NCBI GenBank assembly: GCA_902826145.1
Contig: CADEDT010000016.1
Coordinates: forward strand, 1 to 34,952
Direction of reading: 5' to 3'
DNA: 34,952 nucleotides
Source: an uncultured Caulobacteraceae bacterium
Lineage (GTDB): Bacteria > Pseudomonadota > Alphaproteobacteria > Caulobacterales > Aquidulcibacteraceae
Part shown: piece by piece, positions 7,959 through 17,093 of the stretch
Layout of the letters: each line of letters starts with the position of its first letter
How positions within the stretch are numbered: the stretch's first letter is position 1
Translations under genes and position numbers: made by a program
Notes under the pieces: generated by a model
What the model saw: the letters and a program-made list of their open reading frames with translations, nothing else
Databases searched by the model: none
What the model was told of the DNA's origin: nothing

Positions 7959-8708
7959 TCAAGTTTCGCGGTTATTCTCGGGCATAGCGCCTTTGGGCTC
8001 GGCGCGCTGGCGCGGCGGCGCTTTGGCCAAGAGCACCCGGCCCTCAGAGCGTGCCGTACTGGCGTAAAGGCGCTTCACCGCCTCCATCAGCAACAAACCG
8101 CCCTGCGCCGGCCAAACGAGTTCACCGACGCTTTCGAACGCGTCCGCCGCACCTGCCGCCCAACGCCACGGCGGCAGGTAAAGCGCGCGGGCAGAAACGA
8201 CAGGCTCGAACATGGCGTCACCTAACAGCGAGCCCAATTGTGAGCGCGAATACGGACGGCCGTGCCCAAAAGGCGAAGCGTCCGATTGCGCCCAAAGGCT
8301 CCAGCGGTTTGACGCGACGACGACGAGCCGCCCCTCCGGCGCCATCACGCGCCAGACTTCACGCAGCATGGTGTGCACCGCGTCGCACTCTTCGAGCGCA
8401 TGCACGAGCAACACGCGATCAAACACCGCGTCCATGAATGGGAGACGCGTATCGTCGGCGAGCGCGGTCGCGACCGGCGCACTGGCAGGCCAAGGTTCTG
8501 CGCCCTGTGCTGCCGGCATCATCGCGGTGACGCGGCGCGCTGCGCCGCGGAACCTGTCGAGGTACGGCGCGGGGTAGCCGACACCCAGCACATCCAACCC
8601 ATCAGCGTGCGGCCACAGCGCCGCCAAGCGCCGCGCCGCCGCGCGCTGCGCGGCTTCGCCCAGGGGCGAAGCGTAAAAGCGCTGGAGAGCCAGAACATCG
8701 ACGCGCAT
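7959..8708 (-). CDS. Class I SAM-dependent methyltransferase
   Basis: A 249-residue cytosolic methyltransferase-like protein. LDVLGVGYPAPYLDRF (about residues 38-54) is a degenerate SAM-binding motif I. LPFMDAVFDRVLLVHALEECD (about 88-110) gives the motif II/III region, and MLREVWRVMAPEGRLVVVASNR the post-motif strand typical of Methyltransf_11. The glycine-rich loop is weak (GVGYPAP rather than GxGxG), so binding is likely but not assured. It is divergent from gloB with only 24 bases between the start codons, an arrangement that I recall from other alphaproteobacteria. The substrate is unknown. No Shine-Dalgarno sequence is visible before the ATG at 8708. Confidence 0.82.
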   Translation of the reverse strand: MRVDVLALQRFYASPLGEAAQRAAARRLAALWPHADGLDVLGVGYPAPYLDRFRGAARRVTAMMPAAQGAEPWPASAPVATALADDTRLPFMDAVFDRVLLVHALEECDAVHTMLREVWRVMAPEGRLVVVASNRWSLWAQSDASPFGHGRPYSRSQLGSLLGDAMFEPVVSARALYLPPWRWAAGAADAFESVGELVWPAQGGLLLMEAVKRLYASTARSEGRVLLAKAPPRQRAEPKGAMPENNRET

Positions 8709-8732
8709 GCACTGAGAGGGCTAAGCTAGGAC

Positions 8733-9497
8733 ATGCTTCAAATCCATCAATTCCCCTGCCTCTCGGACAATTACGGGTTCCTGATCCACGATCCCGTGAC
8801 AGGCGCGACCGCCGCGATCGACACGCCCGACGCCGAAGAAATCATGCGCCAGGCGGACGCGAAGGGCTGGCGGATCACCGATATCTGGAACACGCACTGG
8901 CACCCCGATCACGCCGGCGGCAACGCGGCCGTCAAAGCGAAGACCAGCGCGGTTGTAACGGGGCCAAAGGAAGTGGAGCGTATTGGCACGCCGCTTGACC
9001 GCGTGGTCGATCAGGGGGACCGCGTAAAGCTCGGCAATATCGAAGCGCAGGTTCTGAACGTTGGCGGCCATACGCTCGGCCACATCGCTTACGTGTTCGA
9101 TGCCGAGAAAGTCGCGTTCGTCGGCGACGCGTTGTTCTCACTGGGCTGCGGGCGGTTGTTCGAGGGCACGCCAGACCAGATGTGGGCAAGCCTGCAGAAG
9201 ATCGCGGCGTTGCCCGACGATGCGACCCTCTATTGCGCGCACGAATACACGCAATCGAACGCCCGCTTCGCCATCACCATCGATCCATGCAATCGCGCCC
9301 TTCAGGCGCGCATCGCTGAAATCGACAAGCTGCGCGCCGAAGGCAAGCCAACGGTGCCAATGACGCTGCGCGTGGAAAAAGAAACCAACCCGTTCTTGCG
9401 CGCGCCACTGCTAAAGGGCGCGGTGATGCTACCGAACGCAACGGACGTTGAAGCCTTCGCGGACATCCGCAAACGCAAAGACAATTTTAAAGGCTGA
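8733..9497 (+). CDS. gloB: Hydroxyacylglutathione hydrolase (glyoxalase II)
   Basis: Glyoxalase II hydrolyses S-D-lactoylglutathione to D-lactate and glutathione, finishing methylglyoxal detoxification in the cytosol. This 254-residue protein has the metallo-beta-lactamase metal motif THWHPDH (His55, His57, Asp59, His60), then GGHTLGHIAY, VGDALFSLGCGR and CAHEYTQSNARFA, which supply the remaining ligands of the binuclear site and the glutathione-binding segment. The C-terminal portion ends in RKRKDNF, as expected for the substrate-binding domain of GloB. The length is normal for the family. The start at 8733 has only a weak ribosome site. A terminator-like hairpin follows at 9500-9523, oriented best for the opposite strand. 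Confidence 0.96.
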   Translation: MLQIHQFPCLSDNYGFLIHDPVTGATAAIDTPDAEEIMRQADAKGWRITDIWNTHWHPDHAGGNAAVKAKTSAVVTGPKEVERIGTPLDRVVDQGDRVKLGNIEAQVLNVGGHTLGHIAYVFDAEKVAFVGDALFSLGCGRLFEGTPDQMWASLQKIAALPDDATLYCAHEYTQSNARFAITIDPCNRALQARIAEIDKLRAEGKPTVPMTLRVEKETNPFLRAPLLKGAVMLPNATDVEAFADIRKRKDNFKG

Positions 9498-9499
9498 AC

Positions 9500-9523
9500 G
9501 AAAAATGCCGCCTCATCGGCGGC
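9500..9523 (-). terminator. Intrinsic terminator of the DUF4908-like gene
   Basis: On the minus strand a GCCGCC/GGCGGC stem with a five-base loop (9507-9523) is followed by ATTTTTC. It lies just beyond the stop codon of the minus-strand gene ending at 9533 and immediately after gloB, so it may also slow plus-strand transcripts. Confidence 0.72.
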
Positions 9524-9532
9524 GGTGAACTC

Positions 9533-10306
9533 TTACTGCTCCGGCCCCTGCACCTGCCCCATCACGACATTGCGGATGGTGTTGGAGGATGGGCGGCCTG
9601 CGTAACCCATTTGCGGCGCGACCTGGATGAACAGCGTCGTGCCTCGAAGCGCGACGCCCGGCACGCGGCCAACAGAAATGACGACACGGCGCACGTTCGT
9701 CATCGGTGCGGCCGCAAGACCTTCGGCGGCCATCTCAGCAGCGTCTGTTACAAGGCCCGCCACCGGCGCCGACATCTGCGCGGGCACGGTGAACAGGACA
9801 GGCTGGCCAATGCTGCGGCGCGCGCGGTTTTGGATTGCGCGGAAGCGCGTTTGCATATCCGCGAACGCCAGCGCTTCAGGTGTAAGCGGCGCGACAGCGC
9901 CAACCTCGGAGGCAGCCGAACCCATTCGATTGGCGCGCGTGTAAACGACGATGCCGCCATGAGGCGTCACGCGCAGCTGAACCGAGCCATCCTCAGTTTG
10001 GTAAATCTCATCACCCGCGACGCCCATGCGCGGGCGCAGCACATGCACTTCGGGATCGCCTTCAAAGCGAACCAGAGCCGCGCGGCCACCCGAACGATCG
10101 AGCACGAAGCGCACGGCGCCGTCGGGCGTTGCGTAGCGGGTCGCGCCTGAGACGACTGGATAGAGGCGTTGCGGAGCAGTCTGAGGTTGGCGCGGCTGCT
10201 GTTGTTGCTGCTGCGCCTCGGCTAGCCCGGGCGCCGACAACGTCAACGCTGCGGCGATCACCGCAGCGCCACGTCCGTACAGACTCGGCCCGATGCCCTC
10301 TCTCAT
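9533..10306 (-). CDS. Exported protein, DUF4908-like
   Basis: A 257-residue predicted periplasmic protein. I choose the ATG at 10306 because MREGIGPSLYGRGAAVIAA begins a normal signal peptide ending near GLAEA; the open frame reaches 10501, but that extension is basic, unlike a protein start, and overlaps the upstream gene. The mature N-terminus starts with a run of Gln and Pro. The body contains VRFVLDRSGGRAALVRFEGD and EVHVLRPRMGVAGDEIY, then a helical part with FRAIQNRARRSIGQP and a closing strand region. This pattern recalls DUF4908, a family of unknown function known mainly from Caulobacterales; I make that assignment from memory with moderate confidence. No catalytic motif is visible. 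A good terminator follows. Confidence 0.75.
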   Translation of the reverse strand: MREGIGPSLYGRGAAVIAAALTLSAPGLAEAQQQQQQPRQPQTAPQRLYPVVSGATRYATPDGAVRFVLDRSGGRAALVRFEGDPEVHVLRPRMGVAGDEIYQTEDGSVQLRVTPHGGIVVYTRANRMGSAASEVGAVAPLTPEALAFADMQTRFRAIQNRARRSIGQPVLFTVPAQMSAPVAGLVTDAAEMAAEGLAAAPMTNVRRVVISVGRVPGVALRGTTLFIQVAPQMGYAGRPSSNTIRNVVMGQVQGPEQ

Positions 10307-10394
10307 GGGAGATGAGAAGAGCGCTCCGAAACAGGCAGGATTTTGGCAGTGTTGCAGGTGCCGGGCGCCACTGTTGCGGCAAAGCCGCACTGAT

Positions 10395-10799
10395 TTAGGC
10401 AGGCTTGGTTTCATCTGGCTTCGAAGCCAGCTCCGCCAGGGGCTTCTGGCCCGTACGCACCGCGTCGAAACGCGGCTTTTCAGTAAGCTCGGCGACCTCA
10501 ACGAGCGCCACCGGAGAAACTTCAGGCTCGTGCGCCAGCTCGATCGCTTCGATCAGGCGCGCACGAGATGGGTGGCGCACAAACGTGCTCGCTTCGGCCG
10601 AGGCTGTGGATAACAGCGGCGGCAACGGCGCCGCGCGTACCGCATCAGTCGGAATTTCCGGCGGAATTCGCAGCACGACCCGCTGACCCGAGCGGGGCGG
10701 ATCGATGATGGAAAGATCGCCAGCCACACCTGCCGCGAACGACAAAGTGCTCAAACAGACCGCCATAGCGGCGATACGGATGAGATTCCGGCTGGCCAT
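10395..10799 (-). CDS. Small exported hypothetical protein
   Basis: A 134-residue protein that I do not recognise. Residues 1-27 (MASRNLIRIAAMAVCLSTLSFAAGVAG) form a convincing signal peptide. The mature part is rich in Pro, Ala and Glu, with low-complexity stretches (ELAHEPEVSPVALVEVAEL) and no cysteines or obvious fold, suggesting a flexible periplasmic protein. It lies 88 bases upstream of the DUF4908-like gene on the same strand and may be co-transcribed with it. A TTAACCAT sequence just upstream (10808-10815, minus strand) resembles a CtrA half-site, but this is weak. Confidence 0.65.
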   Translation of the reverse strand: MASRNLIRIAAMAVCLSTLSFAAGVAGDLSIIDPPRSGQRVVLRIPPEIPTDAVRAAPLPPLLSTASAEASTFVRHPSRARLIEAIELAHEPEVSPVALVEVAELTEKPRFDAVRTGQKPLAELASKPDETKPA

Positions 10800-10831
10800 A
10801 GCTCGCCATGGTTAACCGAGTCGGCGAGCGA

Positions 10832-10851
10832 CGTCACCCAAACCGGTGACG
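10832..10851 (-). terminator. Hairpin after the M16 peptidase gene
   Basis: CGTCACC and GGTGACG arms (7 bases) around a six-base loop, 14 bases past the stop of the minus-strand M16 gene. There is no T-run, so terminator function is only a guess from position. Confidence 0.3.
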
Positions 10852-10864
10852 CCGCCCGGAACAA

Positions 10865-13687
10865 TCAGCGCAGCGTTTCCGAGTCGAGGTTTAGTTCCGA
10901 CGCCGGAATGCGCTCTGCGTTTGGGCGCACGCGCCGCAGCCCGTCGTAGAAGTGCTGGGCGTCGCCCACCACGACCACGTCGGCGCGGCTTGCGTCGAAG
11001 TAACGGCGCGCGGCGGCTTGCGCCTGCTCCGGCGTCACCGCCGTGATGTCGGCGACGTAGGTGCCGAGCCGTTCCGGCGGCAGGCCATAGAGCGCGAGCG
11101 TCGAGATTTGGCCAGCCATGCCGGCGGTTGTCTCGATCGTGCGTCCGAAGCTGCCGATGATCACAGCCTTGCGGGCAGTGAGTTCGGCCGCCGGCACTGG
11201 CTGCGACGCGATGCGCTCGATTTCAGCGCGCATCAGTTCGTACACCTGCACCGCCGCGTCGTTGCGCGTTTGCGCGGAGGCCACGATCGGACCCGGCGCC
11301 ATGCGCGCCTGCATGCTCGAGCCCGCGCCATAGGAGAGACCGCGGCGAATGCGGATCTCGTTGTTGAGACGCGCAGAGTAGCCGCCGCCGAGCACGTTGT
11401 TCGCCACCAGCAGCGGGAAGTATTCCGCGTCGGTGCGCGACACGCCGCGCAGGCCCATGGACACAGCGGCCTGGCCCGTATCCGGCAGATCGACAACGAT
11501 CGTGCGCGACGGCGCAGCGTACGCGGTTGCGTCCGGACGCGCAGGCATCGGCGTCGATGGCCGCGCCCAATCGCCGAAGAAGCGTTCAGCGAGCGCAAAG
11601 CCCTCTTCCGCCGTCACGTCGCCGGCGATGACGAGCACAGCGTTGTCCGGCCGCCAATAAGTGCGGTGGTAGTTCGCCATGTCTTCGCGCGTAATCGCGC
11701 CGATGCTGGTCGGCGAGGCAATCGCACCGTAGGGCGTCGCGCCGTAGATCGCGCGCGTCATCGCGAAGCCGCCGATCGAGCCGGGTTGGCTCAGGGCGAC
11801 TTGCAAGCCGTCGAGCGCTTGCGACTTGGCGCGATCGAGTTCTTCAGCCGCAAACGCCGGATTTCGCACGACATCAGCGAACACAGTGAACGCATCGTCC
11901 ACGCGATCGCTGCGTGTTTGCAGCGACACCGCCGATGAATCGACACCTGCGCCTGAGCTGATCGCGGCGCCCAGAGATTCAATCTGGCTCGCAATCTGCG
12001 TGGCGCTGCGCGTGGTGGTGCCGCGCGTCAGCAAATCGCCGGTCATGCTGGCGAGGCCAGCACGGTTTGCGGGATCGGCGCTACCACCTGAGGCGATGCG
12101 GAAGTCGGCGCTGATCAGTGGCAGCGCTTCGTTCGAAGCAACGATCACACGCACGCCGTTGGCGAGCGTGCGTTGCGCTGTCGCCGGAATACGCGCGTCA
12201 ACTGGCGCACCGGCGGTCGGCGGTTGTTCGCGCTGGCCTTCAGCGGCCAGCGTGAACGTCGGGATTTCCGAGGCCGGGATGTTGATCGTGCGCGCTTGGA
12301 TGCGGGATGAGGTTTGGATCGTGTCGCCCGTGCGGCCCTCTTCTTCCGGCAAATAGCGCACAACGGCGCGCCGGTTCTCGTTGAAGATGCGGCGCGCAAC
12401 GCGTTGCACGTCAGCGGCCGTCGTTGCTTGGATCGCCGCGAGCAGGCGATCAGCGTAGGCCGCGTCGCCATAGCGGATCACGGCGTCGGCAAGCTCATCG
12501 GCGCGGCCTTCGGCGGTTTCGCGCTGTTGCAGCGTTGCGGTGACGATCTCGTTCTTCGCCTCATCCAGTTCGGCTTGCGTCACCTGGCTGTCGCGCATGC
12601 GTGCGATTTGCGCGGCGAGCGCGGCTTGGCCGGCTTCGGCGGTTTGGCCGTCCGAGAGGATGGCAAAGACGCCATACGCGCCGGGGTCCTGCGTCGCCTC
12701 GATGTTCGTGAACACCTGCGCGGCGATCTGCTGCTCATAGACCAGCGAATTGTAGAGACGCGAATTCTCACCGGTCGAGAGAATGCCATCGATCACCATC
12801 AGCACCGGAATGTCCGGATCCGTCGACGCCGGTTGCGGATAGGAGATCATCACGGCTGGCAGCGGCACGTTCGGCGCATAGACCGTGTATTCGCGCGGCT
12901 GCGTGCGTTCCGGCTCGGTGGGATAGTCGCGCGGGATCGAGCGGTTTGGACGCGAGATGTCGCCGAAATACTGGTTCACCCACGCATCAAGCTGTGCCTG
13001 ATCGAAATTGCCGGAGACGACCAGGATGGCGTTGTCCGGGCGATAGTATTGCGCGTGGAACGCGCGCACGTCGGCCACCGTCGCCGCGTCGAGTTCTTCG
13101 ATCGAGCCGATGCCCGGGCGGCCGTACGGGTGAACGTCGTAATTCACTTGCGGCAAGAACAAATAAAACAAGCGGCCGTACGGCGACGCGAGCACGCGCT
13201 GGCGTAGCTCTTCTTTCACAACGTCGCGTTCTGAATCGAAGCTCTCTTCGTTGACGACGAGCGAGCCCATGCGATCCGCTTCCGCCCACAACACGCGCTG
13301 CAGATGGTTCGCCGGCACCACTTCGTAATAGTTGGTGAAATCGTCGTAGGTCGACGCATTGTTGTAGCCGCCGACATCTTCCGTCAGCCGGTCGAAGAAT
13401 TGCTCCGGCATATTGCGCGTCGACTTGAACATGATGTGTTCGAAGAGGTGCGCGAAGCCTGAGCGGCCGGCGGGATCGTCCACCGAGCCCACGTCGTACC
13501 AAACTTGCACTGACACGTTCGCGGTGTTGCGGTCCGGCATCGAGTACACGCGCAAGCCGTTCGGCAGCGTGCGCATCGTGTAGGCGAGCGGCGCAACCTG
13601 CAGCGTGCCGGAGCCTTGCGGCGTCGAAGAGGAAGCGCACGCAACCAGCGCCAGCGCCGCGGCGACGAACGTAATCAGACGTTTCAT
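10865..13687 (-). CDS. M16 family zinc metallopeptidase lipoprotein, two-unit (insulinase/pitrilysin fold)
   Basis: A 940-residue exported protease. MKRLITFVAAALALVAC at the N-terminus is a lipoprotein signal with lipobox LVAC (Cys17), which is why I take the ATG at 13687 and not the upstream start at 13732. The first unit has the inverted zinc motif HLFEH at residues 80-84 (His80, Glu83, His84) and the third ligand about 75 residues later in ERDVVKEEL (Glu159 or Glu160). The second unit, from about residue 500, repeats the M16 fold (RTLANGVRVIVASNEALPLI, later GLRGVSRTDAEYFPLLVANNVLGGGYSARL) without a zinc motif, as expected for the inactive C-terminal half. It would degrade peptides in the periplasm. 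The gene is apparently monocistronic, upstream of the two small exported proteins on the same strand. Confidence 0.94.
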   Translation of the reverse strand: MKRLITFVAAALALVACASSSTPQGSGTLQVAPLAYTMRTLPNGLRVYSMPDRNTANVSVQVWYDVGSVDDPAGRSGFAHLFEHIMFKSTRNMPEQFFDRLTEDVGGYNNASTYDDFTNYYEVVPANHLQRVLWAEADRMGSLVVNEESFDSERDVVKEELRQRVLASPYGRLFYLFLPQVNYDVHPYGRPGIGSIEELDAATVADVRAFHAQYYRPDNAILVVSGNFDQAQLDAWVNQYFGDISRPNRSIPRDYPTEPERTQPREYTVYAPNVPLPAVMISYPQPASTDPDIPVLMVIDGILSTGENSRLYNSLVYEQQIAAQVFTNIEATQDPGAYGVFAILSDGQTAEAGQAALAAQIARMRDSQVTQAELDEAKNEIVTATLQQRETAEGRADELADAVIRYGDAAYADRLLAAIQATTAADVQRVARRIFNENRRAVVRYLPEEEGRTGDTIQTSSRIQARTINIPASEIPTFTLAAEGQREQPPTAGAPVDARIPATAQRTLANGVRVIVASNEALPLISADFRIASGGSADPANRAGLASMTGDLLTRGTTTRSATQIASQIESLGAAISSGAGVDSSAVSLQTRSDRVDDAFTVFADVVRNPAFAAEELDRAKSQALDGLQVALSQPGSIGGFAMTRAIYGATPYGAIASPTSIGAITREDMANYHRTYWRPDNAVLVIAGDVTAEEGFALAERFFGDWARPSTPMPARPDATAYAAPSRTIVVDLPDTGQAAVSMGLRGVSRTDAEYFPLLVANNVLGGGYSARLNNEIRIRRGLSYGAGSSMQARMAPGPIVASAQTRNDAAVQVYELMRAEIERIASQPVPAAELTARKAVIIGSFGRTIETTAGMAGQISTLALYGLPPERLGTYVADITAVTPEQAQAAARRYFDASRADVVVVGDAQHFYDGLRRVRPNAERIPASELNLDSETLR

Positions 13688-13789
13688 GGGGGTCCCCGAG
13701 AAGATTCGGGGCGTTCTAGCAGCCGCCTGCACCCCCGAGCCACCCCGGATGCGACGATTGCGGGCCTGAGGCGGACGAATGGAACAAAC

Positions 13790-13803
13790 GCGCCTTGGGG
13801 CGC
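13790..13803 (-). terminator. Weak terminator-like hairpin after the methionine operon
   Basis: On the minus strand a five-base GCGCC/GGCGC stem with CCAA loop is followed by GTTTGTT, directly after the stop codon of the PaiB-like gene. The stem is short, so this is tentative. Confidence 0.3.
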
Positions 13804-13806
13804 CGT

Positions 13807-14445
13807 CTAACCCTCAGTCAGCTTCCGAATTTTGGCGGCAATCAAGCGGGATTCGTCGCGGCTTGACCGCTCAAGGTGCGCCGCCACTGAGAGCCGGTCT
13901 TCCAGCGGAAACGGCTGGTGCAGCTTGGAAATCATCTCAACGCCTTCGACGTCGATCACGAACGGCGTCACGGCTGGGAACAAGCGATCAACGTATCCCT
14001 CCGGCGCCATGGACGTTTGCCACACCGGATAATCGCCAACCTCCGCGTATTGCGGCTCGATCAAAGCGGAAAGATCGTCGATCAAGCGGCAGAAGAAATC
14101 CTTGTCGGCAACGACGCGCACCGTTCCGCGAATTTGCACCTGCTCGTAGTCGTACGTCCCGCCGCGCGTCGGTTGCGTGCGCCAATGCGGCGAGACGTAT
14201 GTGGCCGGGCCGGAGAACACCACCAGCACTGGCGCACCATCAAGTCCTACGCACTGCGGATTTTGGCCGTTCAAATGCGCGCGTAGGCGCTTCACGCGTC
14301 CAGCTTCGACGTCAGCCACAAACGGCACGCGTGTCGCTGTGAGACCGCCGTGAGCAGTGAAGAGATGAGCGAACGGATACGCCTGCGTAAGCGCGACAGC
14401 CGCCGCGGCATCGCTCTCGCTGCGCCAGGGCGGCGGATAGCTCAT
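13807..14445 (-). CDS. PaiB-like FMN-binding protein
   Basis: A 212-residue protein of the PaiB/FMN-binding negative transcriptional regulator family (split-barrel flavin-binding fold). Family features are visible in order: PPPWRSES near the start, [50 protein letters not shown], and later [23 protein letters not shown], where KLxQ is a strong family signature. Despite the name, most members have no shown regulatory role and may be flavin or haem-binding oxidoreductases. I use the ATG at 14445, which overlaps the metH stop as ATGA, rather than the in-frame extension to 14808 lying inside metH. As the last gene of the methionine operon it is translationally coupled to metH; why an FMN protein is tied to methionine synthesis is not clear. 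Confidence 0.87.
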   Translation of the reverse strand: MSYPPPWRSESDAAAAVALTQAYPFAHLFTAHGGLTATRVPFVADVEAGRVKRLRAHLNGQNPQCVGLDGAPVLVVFSGPATYVSPHWRTQPTRGGTYDYEQVQIRGTVRVVADKDFFCRLIDDLSALIEPQYAEVGDYPVWQTSMAPEGYVDRLFPAVTPFVIDVEGVEMISKLHQPFPLEDRLSVAAHLERSSRDESRLIAAKIRKLTEG

Positions 14446-17093
14446 GCACTCGCCTTCAGCATCGGATCGTACGCGAGTATCGGCGACAGCCACTTCTCCG
14501 CCGTCGCCAGATCCCAGCCCTTCCGCCGCGCATAGTCCTCGACCTGATCGCGATCGATCTTGCCCGTTCCGAAATACTCCGCCTGCGGATGCGCGAAGTA
14601 GAGACCGGAGACCGACGATGGCGGTGTCATCGCCATGCTCTCGGTGAGATCGATGCCGGTGTGCCGCCGCGCGTCGAGCAATTCGAAGATCGTCTTCTTC
14701 TCGGTGTGATCGGGTTGCGCCGGATAACCAGGCGCCGGGCGAATGCCGCGATACTTCTCCGCGATCAGATCGTCCGTGCCCAGGCCTTCGTCCTTGGCGT
14801 AACCCCAAAGCTCGCGCCGTACTTTCGCGTGCAACGCTTCGGCAAACGCCTCCGCCAAGCGATCGCAGAGCGCTTGGGCCAAAATTGCAGAGTAATCGTC
14901 ATTCGCGCGCTTGAAGCGGATTGCGACGTCTTCTTCGCCCAGCCCCGCGGTCACCGCGAACGCGCCGACATAGTCGCCCTTCGGCGCGATGTAGTCCGCC
15001 AGCGCAAAGTTCGTCTTGCCCTCGCCCTTGTCGATCTGCTGGCGCAACGTGTGCAGCCGCGCGATTTCCTTGCCGCGCTTTTCGTCAGCGAACAGCACAA
15101 CGTCGTCGCCATCGCGGTGCGCTGGCCAGAAGCCGACCACGCCCGACGCCTTCACCCACTTCTCAGCCACAAGCTGATCCAGCATCGCGCGGGCATCGCG
15201 ATAAAGATTGCGCGCGGCTTCGCCGACGATGTCGTCTTCGAGGATCGCCGGGTAACGGCCGACGAGATCCCAGGACGCAAAGAACGGCGTCCAATCGATG
15301 TAAGGCACGAGTTCTTCGAGCGGATAATTGTCGAACGAGCGCACACCAAGGAAGCTCGGCGTTACAGGTGCAAACTCAAGCTTCGGCGCGCGCTCGCGCG
15401 CCTTCACCAGCGGCAAGCGGGGGCGCTTGTCCTGGCCAGCGAAATAGCTGGCGCGCGCCTCGTCGTACTCAGCGCGCGTCGCCGACACCAAGGCATCGCG
15501 ATCCTTGCCGAGCAGCTTCTGCACGACTGGCACGGCCTTCGACGCATCCGCCACATAGAGGATCGGCCCCGAATAGACCGGCGCGATCTTCACCGCGGTG
15601 TGCGTGCGCGAGGTCGTCGCGCCGCCGATCAGCAGCGGCAGTTTCAAGCCCAGTCGCTCCATCTCGCTGGCGACGAATACCATTTCGTCGAGCGACGGCG
15701 TAATCAGGCCAGACAACCCAATCGCATCCGCGCCAATCTCTTTCGCGCGTTCCAGAATGCGATCGCACGGGACCATCACGCCCATGTCGTCGATCTCGTA
15801 GCCGTTACATTGCAGCACAACGCCGACGATGTTCTTGCCGATATCGTGCACGTCGCCCTTCACGGTCGCCATCACGATTTTGCCGTTGGACTTGCCGGCC
15901 ATGCCGGTGCGCTGCTCCTCCTCCTCCATGTACGGAATGAGATGCGCCACCGCTTGCTTCATCACGCGCGCCGACTTCACCACTTGCGGCAGGAACATCT
16001 TTCCAGCGCCAAAGAGATCGCCGACGATGGACATGCCGTCCATCAACGGCCCTTCGATCACATGCAGCGGCCGCTCGGCTTCGAGACGCGCTTCTTCGGT
16101 GTCTTCGACGATGAATTCGTTGAGCCCGTGCACGAGCGCATGCGCCAAGCGCTCTTTCACCGGCTTCTCGCGCCACGCCAGATCTTTCGTCGTATCGCGC
16201 TTTTTGCCGCCGCCTTTGACGTGCTCGGCGTGTTCCAGCAACCGCTCCGTCGCGTCGGCCCGGCGATTGAGCAGCACATCCTCGACGCGCTCGCGCAATT
16301 CCGGCTCGACATCGTCGTAGAGCGAGAGCGAGCCGGCATTGACGATGCCCATGTCCATGCCGGCGCGGATGGCGTGATAGAGAAACACAGCGTGCATCGC
16401 CTCGCGCACCGTCTCGTTGCCGCGGAACGAGAACGAGACGTTCGAAACGCCGCCCGATACGTGCGCATGCGGCAGCTCGGAGCGAATGTAGGCGGTCGCT
16501 TCGAAAAACGCCTTCGCATACTCCGCGTGTTCTTCAATGCCCGTCGCAACCGCGAAGATGTTTGGATCGAAGATGATGTCTTCCGGTGGAAAGCCGATAT
16601 CGACCAAGAGACGATAGGCTCGCGTACAAATTTCGATCTTGCGCGCGGCTGTGTCGGCCTGCCCCTGCTCGTCGAAAGCCATCACCACCGACGCAGCGCC
16701 GAAGCGGCGCACTTTGCGCGCGTGTTGAAGAAAAGCTTCCTCGCCCTCCTTCATCGAGATCGAATTCACGATCGACTTGCCTTGCGCGCACTTCAGGCCA
16801 GCCTCGATCACCGCCCATTTCGAGCTGTCGATCATCAGCGGGATTTTCGCGATATCCGGCTCAGACGCGATCAGATTGAGAAAGCGCGTCATCGCCGCCG
16901 GCCCATCGATCATGGCTGCGTCGACGTTCACATCGAGCACGTTGGCGCCGCTCTCGACCTGCTGGCGCGCCACCACGAGCGCGCCGGCATAATCGTCCGC
17001 CTCGATCAGCTTGCGAAACTTCGCCGAGCCGGTGACGTTGGTACGCTCGCCGACGATGACGAAATTGGCGAAGGGATTGACGCTGTCGCTCAT
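14442..17093 (-). CDS. metH: Methionine synthase, C-terminal part (methyl-THF, cobalamin and reactivation domains)
   Basis: The 883-residue larger part of cobalamin-dependent methionine synthase, which moves the methyl of 5-methyl-THF to homocysteine through cob(I)alamin. Domains in order: pterin-binding barrel (residues about 10-270, opening [20 protein letters not shown]); cobalamin cap (about 290-385); B12-binding Rossmann domain (about 395-535) with DVHDIG near 410-415 supplying the axial His ligand; and the SAM-dependent reactivation domain (about 545-883) with [16 protein letters not shown]. It lacks the homocysteine domain, which the preceding gene encodes. The ATG at 17093 overlaps that gene's stop as ATGA, so both halves should be made in step. 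This is a known split form in some alphaproteobacteria, not a frameshift artefact, since both parts begin and end cleanly at domain limits. Confidence 0.96.
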   Translation of the reverse strand: MSDSVNPFANFVIVGERTNVTGSAKFRKLIEADDYAGALVVARQQVESGANVLDVNVDAAMIDGPAAMTRFLNLIASEPDIAKIPLMIDSSKWAVIEAGLKCAQGKSIVNSISMKEGEEAFLQHARKVRRFGAASVVMAFDEQGQADTAARKIEICTRAYRLLVDIGFPPEDIIFDPNIFAVATGIEEHAEYAKAFFEATAYIRSELPHAHVSGGVSNVSFSFRGNETVREAMHAVFLYHAIRAGMDMGIVNAGSLSLYDDVEPELRERVEDVLLNRRADATERLLEHAEHVKGGGKKRDTTKDLAWREKPVKERLAHALVHGLNEFIVEDTEEARLEAERPLHVIEGPLMDGMSIVGDLFGAGKMFLPQVVKSARVMKQAVAHLIPYMEEEEQRTGMAGKSNGKIVMATVKGDVHDIGKNIVGVVLQCNGYEIDDMGVMVPCDRILERAKEIGADAIGLSGLITPSLDEMVFVASEMERLGLKLPLLIGGATTSRTHTAVKIAPVYSGPILYVADASKAVPVVQKLLGKDRDALVSATRAEYDEARASYFAGQDKRPRLPLVKARERAPKLEFAPVTPSFLGVRSFDNYPLEELVPYIDWTPFFASWDLVGRYPAILEDDIVGEAARNLYRDARAMLDQLVAEKWVKASGVVGFWPAHRDGDDVVLFADEKRGKEIARLHTLRQQIDKGEGKTNFALADYIAPKGDYVGAFAVTAGLGEEDVAIRFKRANDDYSAILAQALCDRLAEAFAEALHAKVRRELWGYAKDEGLGTDDLIAEKYRGIRPAPGYPAQPDHTEKKTIFELLDARRHTGIDLTESMAMTPPSSVSGLYFAHPQAEYFGTGKIDRDQVEDYARRKGWDLATAEKWLSPILAYDPMLKASA

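Noticed and set aside
9533..10501. Longer version of the DUF4908-like protein starting at 10501
   Set aside because: The extra 65 residues are basic and Ser/Arg-rich, overlap the upstream exported protein gene, and would bury the signal peptide.
10808..10815. TTAACCAT on the minus strand resembling a CtrA half-site before the 134-residue exported protein
   Set aside because: A single eight-base half-site is expected by chance at this scale and no second half at the right spacing is present.
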